Source: CAVALG01 sp045576295 (GTDB lineage Bacteria > Bacillota > Clostridia > Oscillospirales > Acutalibacteraceae). From it: a DNA stretch of 64,000 nucleotides. The translations under genes were made by a program, and so were the position numbers. The DNA lies in assembly GCA_045576295.1 (NCBI GenBank), contig JAZNGF010000021.1, forward strand, positions 28,755 to 92,754. Reading direction: 5' to 3'. Positions 25,918 through 33,927 of this stretch are shown in pieces (positions within the stretch are counted from its first letter, which is position 1; every line of letters begins with the position of its first letter). A model generated the notes under the pieces. That model had not been told where the DNA came from, did not search any database, and worked only from the letters and a program-made list of their open reading frames with translations.

Positions 25918-27048
25918 TTATTTCTTTACGGGTGCGGCGGCCTTTGGTGCAATGCCAAGGCTTAAAAGTATTGCCGCTAATATTATTGTTATAACGCATA
26001 TTGCAAACGATATAACAATCGTGCACAGCGCGTAGATAACGTATTCATTATTAATAATTGCCGTGAACGAGCGGCAGTTTGAGTAAATCATGCCTAAAAT
26101 AGGGGTAATGCCTAAAGCAAAAACGGCTAAGATGTTTCCAAGGCTGCCAACGCAGCGGCTGAAAAGCGCGCTTGCAAGCGCATAGAATTTTGCAAAACCG
26201 TGAGCCTCGTTTGCGGCTGCTGTGTTGAGCCTTGCAAAATATTTGCTAACCTGAGCCGAGAATATAACGCCAATTGTAACGCTTGCGGCAATAACCGCAG
26301 CCTTATCGTTTGAATAAACATAATAATCGTTAGTGGCTGTCGAATTGAAAATAGACAGGTCGAACGAGTTTGAAAGGCTTATAAGTGAAACAAGCCCCCA
26401 CGACACAAGCGCCGAAACGGCGGAGGCAGCAACGCTGAAAATAAAGCCAAAAATCGAAGCCGAAGGGCTCTTCACAGATAAAAGGTTCGAAGCGGCCGCC
26501 ATTACCAAAACGGCGAAACAAACGCATAAAAATGTGTGCGACCCTGTAATGCAGGGTGTAACAACCAATATAAGAACCGCAAAACACAGGCAAAGTGTTT
26601 TTAATAAAAACGGCAGCCCTTTGATTTGCGCTAAAAGTATTGAAATAATAAGAATTGAAAGAGCCAAAACGATAAGCATATCGGTTTTAACAAAATCAAT
26701 AAATATTCCGTAATAGCCTGTTGCGCCGTCGGGTGTGTGCATAATAACTATTTTATCACCCTTGTGCATATCAACATTGTTTCGTCCATCGTGAGAAGTG
26801 TATTCCTGAATAACCTGCTTTTCTTCTTCGGCGTTTTTAATTTTAACGCTCGCGGTTATGGTTGTGATGGTGTCGTTCCCCGAACCGATAGAATATTTTT
26901 CGTTAGATAAAATTTTGCTAACTGTGCCTATTTCGTATTTGTTAAGCGTGCTTTTGTCGGTTTTGTCGGTGGTTCCTAACTTAAACCCAACAACCAAAAT
27001 AAGCGCAATGGCAACAAAGGTTATAAAGGGTATGTACCTTGTTTTCAT
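25918..27048 (-). CDS. YibE/F family membrane protein
   Basis: An integral membrane protein of about 376 residues with eight or so hydrophobic helices. An N-terminal membrane anchor ('IPFITFVAIALILVVGFKLG') is followed by a roughly 100-residue extracellular segment rich in beta structure and 'GDKIVIMHTPDG', then a helical bundle containing 'VLALSILIISILLAQIKGLP', the YibE/F-type opening. The family's function is unknown. An in-frame codon 39 residues upstream (27165) lengthens the frame, but 'MKTRYIPF' at 27048 gives a normal signal-anchor start; the RBS is poor (AAGGAA about 13 bases away). It precedes secA on the same strand. Confidence 0.8.
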   Translation of the reverse strand: MKTRYIPFITFVAIALILVVGFKLGTTDKTDKSTLNKYEIGTVSKILSNEKYSIGSGNDTITTITASVKIKNAEEEKQVIQEYTSHDGRNNVDMHKGDKIVIMHTPDGATGYYGIFIDFVKTDMLIVLALSILIISILLAQIKGLPFLLKTLCLCFAVLILVVTPCITGSHTFLCVCFAVLVMAAASNLLSVKSPSASIFGFIFSVAASAVSALVSWGLVSLISLSNSFDLSIFNSTATNDYYVYSNDKAAVIAASVTIGVIFSAQVSKYFARLNTAAANEAHGFAKFYALASALFSRCVGSLGNILAVFALGITPILGMIYSNCRSFTAIINNEYVIYALCTIVISFAICVITIILAAILLSLGIAPKAAAPVKK

Positions 27049-27190
27049 AAAATTTAAAACATTCCTTTCTTGGCTGCAAAAACACTTTGTGTAGGGCAGT
27101 GAAAATATTGATTTTATTTCATTATATACAAAGTTAATTTTACCACCGAAAACCTTCCGTGTCAATCATTATAAGATTAACAAAGGGTTA

Positions 27191-27218
27191 ACAAAATGCG
27201 CCGCTAAAAGCGGCGCAT
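27191..27218 (-). terminator. Terminator of the P-loop NTPase gene
   Basis: Perfect stem ATGCGCCGCT / AGCGGCGCAT (27196-27205 with 27209-27218); on the minus strand it is followed by TTTGTT. It lies about 55 bases after the stop codon at 27275. Confidence 0.75.
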
Positions 27219-27274
27219 TGAGCAATTAAATATGTGGGGGCTTTAAGTTTTGGCCCGCGTTTAAATTTTTTGTT

Positions 27275-28372
27275 TTAGTTATATGTGGGGAGTGAATCAA
27301 TGTCGGCTATTATTTCTTTGCAAAGGCTATCCACCTTAGTAAAATCAACCGCATCAATGTATTTTTCTTCAAGGCGGTCGTGAAGCTGCTTGCAACCGCG
27401 CATGGTTGTGAAGATAGATTCGTTTATCTCGCTCGCCGCGCGGCGATTAAAGGCAATTCTTTCGCGGTGCTCGGCCTCTCTCTCGGTGTTTAAAAAGCGC
27501 TTTGCGTGAATTTTTTTCACCACTGCGCCTGTTGGCTCTTCCCCGTCGGCGGTTATTAAAGCCGTTCTCGCTTCGGGGATTATAATGTGCCGCAGTGCTC
27601 TTTCGGGCGTTAACGGGTCGGGGCAGGTTATAATGTTATAGCCCCTTTTCAGCGCCTCGGTTCTAATTTTTTTAACAATAAGGTTTGAAACAACGCAGTT
27701 TTTGTCGCAAATTGCCGTTATGTTATCGGCAAGCATCCCTGCAGTATCTTTAAAGAACACATTTCCCTTTGTTGTAAGCCCGTCTAAAAAGGCTATCATT
27801 TCACGGGCATTGCCTTGGGGCTGTTCTTTAAAATGCTTTTTGGCGAACGATGTGCAAAAAGCATCGATTTTCCCTGTTAAAACAGCAGGGGTAACAAGCT
27901 TCGTCGTGTCGTTTTTCAGTGCCGCCGTAACCGCGGTGTAACGGTAAACTCGGCGGTAAAGCGCGCTTATTGAATCGTTTATTTCTGCAATTTCTGTGCG
28001 CCTTTTTCTGAGCTTTGAAAAATCAAAGCAGTCGCCTATGTTAACAATTCGCTCAGCGGCGCCAATATACTTCCCTTCAACAACGTGGGGCGCGGTGCCA
28101 TCCATAATTATTATGCGTTTTTGGGGAAGCATTACCGCGTCGAGTGAATCAGGGTCGCCCGTGCAGGGGCTTAAAATAACCTGAAGCCCTTTATCGGCCG
28201 CACGCATAGCTGCTTTTTTCATAAAGGTTGATTTCCCTGTTCCAGGTCCTCCTTTTATAATGTAAGCAAACCAGCCGCCGCGAATGTTATAAGACTTATC
28301 AAAATATGAAACAAATCCGCCCCCTGAATTGCACCCAAGGAAAAACTGCGGAAAATCGTTATAATTTATCAA
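27275..28372 (-). CDS. P-loop NTPase of unknown function (PRK06851-like)
   Basis: A cytoplasmic protein of about 366 residues that looks like two tandem nucleotide-binding halves. The first has a strong Walker A, 'IIKGGPGTGKSTFMKKAA', and a Walker B-like 'RIIIMDGTAPH'; the second half contains 'NIITCPDPLTPERALRHIII' but no clear second Walker A. This matches the general layout of a clostridial ATPase family annotated as PRK06851, with no assigned role that I know. The best start is a TTG at 28372 with GGGAG eight bases upstream; the TTG at 28387 lacks a spaced RBS. It is a single-gene unit divergent from rnpB. Confidence 0.75.
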   Translation of the reverse strand: MINYNDFPQFFLGCNSGGGFVSYFDKSYNIRGGWFAYIIKGGPGTGKSTFMKKAAMRAADKGLQVILSPCTGDPDSLDAVMLPQKRIIIMDGTAPHVVEGKYIGAAERIVNIGDCFDFSKLRKRRTEIAEINDSISALYRRVYRYTAVTAALKNDTTKLVTPAVLTGKIDAFCTSFAKKHFKEQPQGNAREMIAFLDGLTTKGNVFFKDTAGMLADNITAICDKNCVVSNLIVKKIRTEALKRGYNIITCPDPLTPERALRHIIIPEARTALITADGEEPTGAVVKKIHAKRFLNTEREAEHRERIAFNRRAASEINESIFTTMRGCKQLHDRLEEKYIDAVDFTKVDSLCKEIIADIDSLPTYN

Positions 28373-28468
28373 AAAATCAACTCCCAACCAAAAACTCTAT
28401 AAAATAAGTTTTAACCGCCCTTTTCTTTATATCCTATTCCAAAAAAATTTTTATTGATACAAAAACGG

Positions 28469-28497
28469 TTGTGTTTTAGAAAAAAATATAGTATAAT
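28469..28497 (+). promoter_or_regulatory. Promoter of rnpB
   Basis: TTGTGT (28469-28474), a 17-base spacer and TATAAT (28492-28497), ending seven bases before the predicted RNA 5' end. Confidence 0.7.
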
Positions 28498-28504
28498 TCC
28501 ATTT

Positions 28505-28834
28505 GCGAGTAAGCTGGGCGGTTGCGCGAATTTATTCGTGAGGAAAGTCCGAGCTTCATAGGGCAGGGTAGCGGCTAACGGCCGCCGAAGGCGACTTTAG
28601 AGATAGTGCAACAGAAATATACCGCCCCCGTTTGGGGGTAAGGGTGGAAAGGCGAGGTAAGAGCTCACCGGCCGGCAGGAGACTGTGCGGTCCTGTAAAC
28701 CTTACCCGGAGCAACACCAAGTCCGGCAATACGGTTGCCCGCCGTGCCGGGAAAGGTGGCTAGAGCCGATCGGCAACGGTCGGTCGAGATAGATAACCGT
28801 CTTTAACAGAACTCGGCTTACAGGCTTGCTCGCG
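28505..28834 (+). ncRNA. rnpB: RNase P RNA (class A)
   Basis: The catalytic RNA that matures tRNA 5' ends. The conserved cores are present: GAGGAAAGTCCGAGC followed by CATAGGGCAG near the 5' end, ACAGAAATATACCGCC in the middle, GGTAAGAGCTCACCGG, and AACAGAACTCGGCTTACAGGC at the 3' end. The ends GCGAGTAAGC (28505-28514) and GCTTGCTCGC pair to form P1. The purine-rich P4 strands and the GGTAAGGGTGGAAAGGCGAGG block support class A. Length of about 330 bases is a little below E. coli (377). Confidence 0.95.
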
Positions 28835-28848
28835 TTTTTTTGCGTTAT

Positions 28849-28870
28849 AAGGGGTGCCCCCCCTTTTTTG
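28849..28870 (+). terminator. Terminator of rnpB
   Basis: AAGGGG (28849-28854) pairs with CCCCTT (28860-28865), followed by T4G; about 15 bases after the RNA 3' end. Confidence 0.7.
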
Positions 28871-28906
28871 CTTATGGGTGGAATTTTAAAAACAACGGAG
28901 ATTAAG

Positions 28907-29743
28907 ATGTTAGAATGTATTATTGAGGCCGCGATTGACACATTAAAGTTAACCCCCGTTTTATTTTTAGCCTATTTATTAATGGAATTGCTTGAGCACA
29001 AAACAGGCGAAAAAACGCAGGCTCTTATTAAAAAAATGGGGCACTTAGGCCCGCTTTTCGGCGCGGCTGTTGGCATAATTCCGCAGTGCGGCTTTTCGGG
29101 TGCGGCGGCAAGCTTTTATGCCGCAGGGGTTGTTAGCCTTGGAACGCTCGTTTCGGTATTTTTAGCAACAAGCGATGAAATGCTGCCGCTACTAATATCA
29201 GGCGGCGTTTCGGTAACGCTTATTTTAATAATTTTGGGCGTTAAGTTTTTATCGGGCGTTGTTTTCGGTTTTATAGCCGATTTAGTTTTTAAAAAGAGCG
29301 AATTAGAGCGCAGCATTCACGGCATTTGCGAGCGCGAGCATTGCGAATGCGAACATCATCTTTTGCGTTCGGTTATTGTTCACACATTAAAAATAATAGC
29401 GTTGATTTTTGTGGTATCGGCGGCGCTTGGCCTTATATTCCATTTTGGCGGAGAGGATGTTTTAGCAGGCCTTTTAAAAGATAGACCCGTGTTAGGCGAA
29501 GTTATAGCAGGGCTTGTGGGCTTAATCCCTAACTGTTCTTCAAGCGTTTTGTTAACAACCCTTTACATTAAAGGCGCAATAAGTTTAGGTGCGCTGATTT
29601 CGGGCGTTTCGGTAAACGCAGGGGTTGGGCTGCTTGTGCTATTCAGAATGAACAAGGGGCTAAAACAAAACCTTAAAATAACGGTTGTTTTATATGTTTT
29701 CGGCGTTATAACGGGGCTTCTTGCGGGGCTTATTCCTGTTTGA
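28907..29743 (+). CDS. 10TM heavy-metal exporter-like membrane protein (ArsP_2 type)
   Basis: A 278-residue integral membrane protein. Two related halves each carry a Pro-Asn/Gln-Cys motif in a membrane segment, 'GIIPQCGFSGAAASFYAAG' (about 50-68) and 'GLIPNCSSSVLLTTLYIKG' (about 206-224), with a central His/Cys-rich loop 'CEREHCECEHH' that could bind metal. This fits the putative 10TM exporter family sometimes labelled arsenic or manganese transporters; the true substrate is not known. The ATG at 28907 follows ACGGAG; an in-frame codon at 28826 lies inside rnpB and is rejected. It is a monocistronic gene ended by the terminator at 29746. Confidence 0.8.
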   Translation: MLECIIEAAIDTLKLTPVLFLAYLLMELLEHKTGEKTQALIKKMGHLGPLFGAAVGIIPQCGFSGAAASFYAAGVVSLGTLVSVFLATSDEMLPLLISGGVSVTLILIILGVKFLSGVVFGFIADLVFKKSELERSIHGICEREHCECEHHLLRSVIVHTLKIIALIFVVSAALGLIFHFGGEDVLAGLLKDRPVLGEVIAGLVGLIPNCSSSVLLTTLYIKGAISLGALISGVSVNAGVGLLVLFRMNKGLKQNLKITVVLYVFGVITGLLAGLIPV

Positions 29744-29745
29744 TT

Positions 29746-29796
29746 TAAAAAAGCATACCTTTAGGCATAAATCAAGTTTAAAGGTGTGCTTTTTGT
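29746..29796 (+). terminator. Terminator
   Basis: A long stem AAAAAGCATACCTTTA / TAAAGGTGTGCTTTTT (one G-U) with a 14-base loop follows the exporter stop codon. Confidence 0.85.
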
Positions 29797-29906
29797 TTAA
29801 AAAATTTATACTATGTTAACATATTTTGTATATGGTGGTGCAATAATTTAAATGGAAATAATAACCTAAAATTTTGGCACCCGAATTATGAAAGGAACGG
29901 TGTTAT

Positions 29907-32579
29907 ATGCTTTCGTTAAAGGGAATAGTTAAAAGCTACAAAACGGGCGACTTGACCGTGCGCGCGCTTGATGATGTGAGCGTTGATTTTAGAAAGAGCG
30001 AGTTTGTTTCGGTTTTAGGTCCATCGGGCTGCGGCAAAACAACATTACTTAACATTATCGGCGGGCTCGATAGATATGAAAAGGGCGAAATGTCGATAAA
30101 TGGGGTTTCAACCAAACAGTATAAAGATAAAGACTGGGACTCATACCGCAACCACAGAATAGGCTTTGTGTTCCAAAGCTATAATTTAATTCCCCACCAA
30201 ACTGTGCTTTCAAACGTTGAACTGGCGCTAACCCTTTCGGGCGTGTCAAAGGCCGAAAGAAAGCGCCGCGCCATAGAGGTTTTAAACCAGGTTGGCCTTG
30301 GCGACCAGCTTAATAAAAAGCCCAACCAAATGTCGGGCGGGCAGATGCAGCGCGTTGCCATTGCAAGGGCGCTTGTGAACAACCCCGATATACTGCTGGC
30401 CGATGAACCAACAGGCGCGCTTGATAGCGAAACCAGCCTTCAAATAATGGAAATACTGCGCTCAATATCGAAAGATAAGCTTATTATTATGGTTACCCAC
30501 AACCCCGAGCTTGCCGAGCAGTATTCTTCAAGAATAATAAAATTGTTAGACGGCAAAATAACCGACGATTCGAACCCCTTAAACGATGAAGAACTTGCCG
30601 AACTGCGCGCCGAAGAAGATGCGGCAAAGAGCCGCCAAAAGGCTAAAAGGGGCAAAAAAACGGTTGATGGAAAAACCTCAATGTCGGGCTTTACGGCGCT
30701 TTCTCTTAGCCTAAACAATTTAATGACAAAGAAGGCGCGAAGCTTTTTAACCTCGTTTGCGGGGAGCATTGGCATTATAGGAATTGCGCTTATTTTGTCA
30801 ATTTCTAACGGAATTCAGGCGTATATCGACAAAACCGAAGAAGAGGCAGTTTCGAACTACCCAATTATGATTGAAAACACCGCAATGGACTTGAACGCCC
30901 TTATGGGAACAATGACTTCGGGCGCGAATGAAAGTTTTGAAAGGGAAGATGAAACGGTTTATTCGAAAGATGTTACGGTTAATATGATAGAATCGGCAAT
31001 GACCGGGCTTACAACCAACAACCTTAAAGATTTCAAGGCGTATTTAGAAGAAAATTACAGCGACATTGAGAATAGCGTTAACGATATTTCATACAACTAT
31101 TCAACCGTTATGAACGTTTACAAGGCCGACACATCGAACGGTGTTTATAAAGTAAACCCAAGCGGCGTTATGGATGCGCTTGGAATGGGCGCGCAGATGC
31201 AGCAGCAGTCGGGCGGCGGAATGTCGGCCATGATGTCTAACACCGATGTGTGGATGAAGCTTTTAGATAATACCGACGTGCTTGACGCGCAGTATGATGT
31301 TATGAAGGGCCGAATGCCCGAAAAGTATAACGAGGTTGTTATAATCCTTGATGAAAACGGCGACATTACCGACTACACCCTTTATTCGTTAGGGCTTAAA
31401 GATTCGGCTGAACTGAAAAATATGATGAAAACCTTTGCCGAAACGGGCGAGATTGCCAAAGCCGAGCGTTCATCGTATTCTTATGATGAACTTTTAGATC
31501 TTAAATTCAAGCTGCTTGTTAACACCGATTATTTCGAAAAGGTTAACGGCCGCTGGGTAGACCGAACCGACGATGATATCTATGTTGCTGATAAACTAAA
31601 CAACGCTATCGAAATAAAGGTTGTAGGGCTTGTAAAACCGTCGGAAGACGCCGAAATGTCATCATCATCTTACTATGGTATGGTGGGCTATAGAAGCGAC
31701 CTTATGACCGAGCTTGTAAACAGGGTTAACGAAAGCGAAATAGTTGCCGACCAAAAAGCCGATGAAACGGTTGATATTTTCACAGGGCTTAAATTTAAAA
31801 CCGAAGATTCCAAAACCACAATGGAAGATATAAATAATTATATCGCATCCCTCCCGGCTGAAGATGCCCAAAAGGCGGCGGGGTATATTGCCAGCATGAG
31901 GCAATCGGGCGCGAGCGATGAAAAAATAATCGAAGCCTTTGAAAAAAGCATGGGCGCGGGCGACGATGTAACGCTTGAGGGCAACTATGAGCTTATGGGT
32001 GTTTCAAGCCTTGATGACCCTTCAAGCATTTATATCTATCCGAAAGACTTTGAATCGAAAGATGCCGTTTCAGATTTTATTGAAAAATATAACAGCGGCC
32101 TTGATGAAAACGAAAAAATTGTTTATAACGATTATATAGGGCTAATGCTTTCATCGATAACCATTATAATTAATGCCATAAGCTATGTTTTAATTGCCTT
32201 TGTTGGCATATCGCTGGTTGTTTCTTCAATAATGATTGGAATTATAACCTATATTTCGGTGCTTGAGCGAACCAAAGAAATTGGTATTCTTCGCAGTATA
32301 GGCGCATCGAAACGCGATGTTGCAAGGCTATTCAATGCCGAAGCCTTAATTTTAGGCTTTATTGCAGGTGCTATTGGCATTGGCGCAACACTTTTATTGT
32401 GCATCCCTATAAATTCAATGCTGCACAATATTGCAGAAATAAACGCAAACGCCGCTTTACCTATAGGCGCGGCTGTAATACTTGTTGCAATAAGTATGTT
32501 CTTAACCTTTATTGCAGGGCTTATCCCTTCGCGAATCGCCTCGAAAAAAGACCCTGTTATAGCGCTAAGAACCGAATAA
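29907..32579 (+). CDS. MacB-type ABC transporter, ATPase and permease fused
   Basis: An 890-residue protein joining an ABC ATPase to an FtsX-type permease. Residues 1-235: Walker A 'GPSGCGKTT' (near 38-46), Q-loop 'FVFQSYNLIPHQTV', signature 'MSGGQMQRVAIARA', Walker B 'DILLADEPTGALD', H-loop 'VTHNPELA'. A charged linker follows, then a first membrane helix at about 282-305, a large extracellular domain of roughly 430 residues and three helices at the C-terminus ('GIITYISVLERTKEIGILRS' is the usual FtsX loop). Such exporters move peptides, antibiotics or lipoproteins, or signal mechanically. No partner gene or regulator is adjacent. RBS is AAAGGAACGG. Confidence 0.9.
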   Translation: MLSLKGIVKSYKTGDLTVRALDDVSVDFRKSEFVSVLGPSGCGKTTLLNIIGGLDRYEKGEMSINGVSTKQYKDKDWDSYRNHRIGFVFQSYNLIPHQTVLSNVELALTLSGVSKAERKRRAIEVLNQVGLGDQLNKKPNQMSGGQMQRVAIARALVNNPDILLADEPTGALDSETSLQIMEILRSISKDKLIIMVTHNPELAEQYSSRIIKLLDGKITDDSNPLNDEELAELRAEEDAAKSRQKAKRGKKTVDGKTSMSGFTALSLSLNNLMTKKARSFLTSFAGSIGIIGIALILSISNGIQAYIDKTEEEAVSNYPIMIENTAMDLNALMGTMTSGANESFEREDETVYSKDVTVNMIESAMTGLTTNNLKDFKAYLEENYSDIENSVNDISYNYSTVMNVYKADTSNGVYKVNPSGVMDALGMGAQMQQQSGGGMSAMMSNTDVWMKLLDNTDVLDAQYDVMKGRMPEKYNEVVIILDENGDITDYTLYSLGLKDSAELKNMMKTFAETGEIAKAERSSYSYDELLDLKFKLLVNTDYFEKVNGRWVDRTDDDIYVADKLNNAIEIKVVGLVKPSEDAEMSSSSYYGMVGYRSDLMTELVNRVNESEIVADQKADETVDIFTGLKFKTEDSKTTMEDINNYIASLPAEDAQKAAGYIASMRQSGASDEKIIEAFEKSMGAGDDVTLEGNYELMGVSSLDDPSSIYIYPKDFESKDAVSDFIEKYNSGLDENEKIVYNDYIGLMLSSITIIINAISYVLIAFVGISLVVSSIMIGIITYISVLERTKEIGILRSIGASKRDVARLFNAEALILGFIAGAIGIGATLLLCIPINSMLHNIAEINANAALPIGAAVILVAISMFLTFIAGLIPSRIASKKDPVIALRTE

Positions 32580-32584
32580 TAAAC

Positions 32585-32617
32585 AAAACGTGAGTGCCTT
32601 TTGGCGCTCACGTTTTT
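32585..32617 (+). terminator. Terminator of the ABC transporter gene
   Basis: AAACGTGAGTGCC / GGCGCTCACGTTT stem (one G-U) with a short loop and T5 tail, six bases after the stop codon. Confidence 0.88.
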
Positions 32618-32639
32618 AGGTTTCAGCTGGTAGATTTAT

Positions 32640-32919
32640 AAAACCAAAACTGCAAGCCTTCCCCGGTGGGAGAAGGGGAACCGCATAGGCCCCCTTGCCC
32701 TAAAGGGGGCTGGCAAAACCGTAGGTTTTGGCTGGGGGATTCTGCGGTGGATGAGGTGTGTAGCGGCGGGCGCCTATCATACGCCCGTATAAATTCGTGG
32801 TTTTGAATTCGCTTTTGTCTATCCTCCGAATTCACGCGGGCGACTAATAGTCGCCCCTACAAATTCTGCGTTAGCTATCGGCTACACTGTAGTGGTGGGT
32901 GGCCGCAGGTCGCCCCTAC
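32640..32919. repeat. Intergenic repeat block with short inverted repeats
   Basis: No gene fits here. The stretch is patchwork-like and GC-richer than other gaps: CCTTCCCCGGTGGGAGAAGGGG, CCCCCTTGCCCTAAAGGGGG, a perfect hairpin GGGCGACT/AGTCGCCC (32838-32845 with 32849-32856), and the string TCGCCCCTAC twice (32851-32860 and 32910-32919). Such pieces resemble miniature intergenic repeats common in Clostridia genomes. The second TCGCCCCTAC contains the stop codon of the deoR-type gene (minus-strand TAG at 32916-32918). Confidence 0.6.
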
Positions 32920-33653
32920 TTTTTAATAAAATCTAAATATTCTTCGGGGATTTCTTCGTCGCTTATCAGGTGCGACGTTTTGCTAAGCTCGCTGATTTTG
33001 CAAAAATAGCGGCGGCCCAGTTTGCTGCGGTCGAAAAGCACAACCGTTTTATCGGCGCCTGCAATATATGCCTCTTTAACAGCGGTTTCGTCTTCGCTCG
33101 ATTCGGTTATTCCTGCACTTATGTCAACCCCACTGCAGGAAAGGAAGGCAAAATCGGCATGGAAGGATGAAATAAATTCAACGGCCGAAGGCCCCACAAA
33201 CGATAGTGCGCGGCGGCGCAACCGCCCGCCCGTGCAGTACGCCGAAACGCCTTCGTGCTCGGCAAGTATGTTAACGGTTCTAAGGCTGTTGGTAACAACG
33301 CGCAGGTTATTAAAGCCCGAAAGCTGCTCGGCCAGCACGCAGCAGGTGCTGCTCGAATCAAGAAAAATCGTTTGCCCGTCGCGAATTAGTTTAATCGCTT
33401 TGGCGGCGATAGCCTTTTTGCCTGTTATGTTTTCGTTTTGCCTAAGCATTAGCGGCGCTTCGTGGGTGCTCGTTTCTAAAAGAACGGCGCCGCCGTGTGT
33501 TCTGGCTAAAAAACCGTTTTTCTCTAAAAGTTTAAGGTCGCGCCGAATGGTTGAACCGCTTGAATAAAGCTCTTGGCAGAGGTCTTCAACTGTAACGGCT
33601 TTGCGCTTATTTAATATTTCAAGTATCTGGTTTTGGCGTTCGAGTGGTAACAT
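32916..33653 (-). CDS. DeoR-family transcriptional regulator of the microcompartment locus
   Basis: A 245-residue sugar-responsive repressor. An N-terminal DeoR HTH ('LEILNKRKAVTVEDLCQELY', 'SGSTIRRDLKLLEKNGF', 'RTHGGAVLL') is followed by the ISOCOT ligand fold with 'IFLDSSSTCCVLAEQL', 'VVTNSLRTVNILAE' and the C-terminal 'DRSKLGRRYFCKI'. DeoR proteins such as FucR bind phosphorylated sugars; the neighbour codes for a fuculose-phosphate-type aldolase, so a deoxysugar phosphate is the likely inducer. The ATG at 33653 has AAAGGAGG upstream and is preferred to the codon at 33686. It is divergent from the BMC operon. Confidence 0.9.
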   Translation of the reverse strand: MLPLERQNQILEILNKRKAVTVEDLCQELYSSGSTIRRDLKLLEKNGFLARTHGGAVLLETSTHEAPLMLRQNENITGKKAIAAKAIKLIRDGQTIFLDSSSTCCVLAEQLSGFNNLRVVTNSLRTVNILAEHEGVSAYCTGGRLRRRALSFVGPSAVEFISSFHADFAFLSCSGVDISAGITESSEDETAVKEAYIAGADKTVVLFDRSKLGRRYFCKISELSKTSHLISDEEIPEEYLDFIKK

Positions 33654-33691
33654 AAAACGGCCTCCTTTTAATGCGCGTTTGCTCATTTATG

Positions 33692-33720
33692 ATTATAATT
33701 GATTATTCTTGACAAAACAA
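33692..33720 (-). promoter_or_regulatory. Promoter of the deoR-type gene
   Basis: Minus strand TTGTTT (33715-33720), 17-base spacer, TATAAT (33692-33697), about 40 bases before the start codon. Confidence 0.65.
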
Positions 33721-33750
33721 GTGGAAATTTCTCTTTTTTTACGCCAGATA

Positions 33751-33779
33751 TAGACAAAATATAAATTATGTGATATTAT
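33751..33779 (+). promoter_or_regulatory. Promoter of the microcompartment operon
   Basis: TAGACA (33751-33756), a 17-base spacer and TATTAT (33774-33779). It leaves an untranslated leader of about 140 bases before the aldolase start. That leader holds a perfect eight-base stem GGCAAAAA/TTTTTGCC (33864-33871 with 33881-33888). No cre-type operator was recognised. Confidence 0.6.
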
Positions 33780-33927
33780 GATATACGTACAAGTAGCACG
33801 GTTTTAGGCGGCCCAGAGAAATGATGACTTTTTTTGAGCATTACGCTATAAAAATCCTGCTATGGCAAAAATCCGCTTGGTTTTTGCCTATAACTACAAA
33901 AATTTTTAGGAAGGGAAGATCTAACCT

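Noticed and set aside
28454..28459. TTGATA as the -35 box of rnpB
   Set aside because: It is 32 bases from TATAAT; TTGTGT at 28469 has the right 17-base spacing.
28826..28906. N-terminal extension of the 10TM exporter-like protein
   Set aside because: It would begin inside the RNase P RNA and cross its terminator; ATG 28907 has a good RBS.
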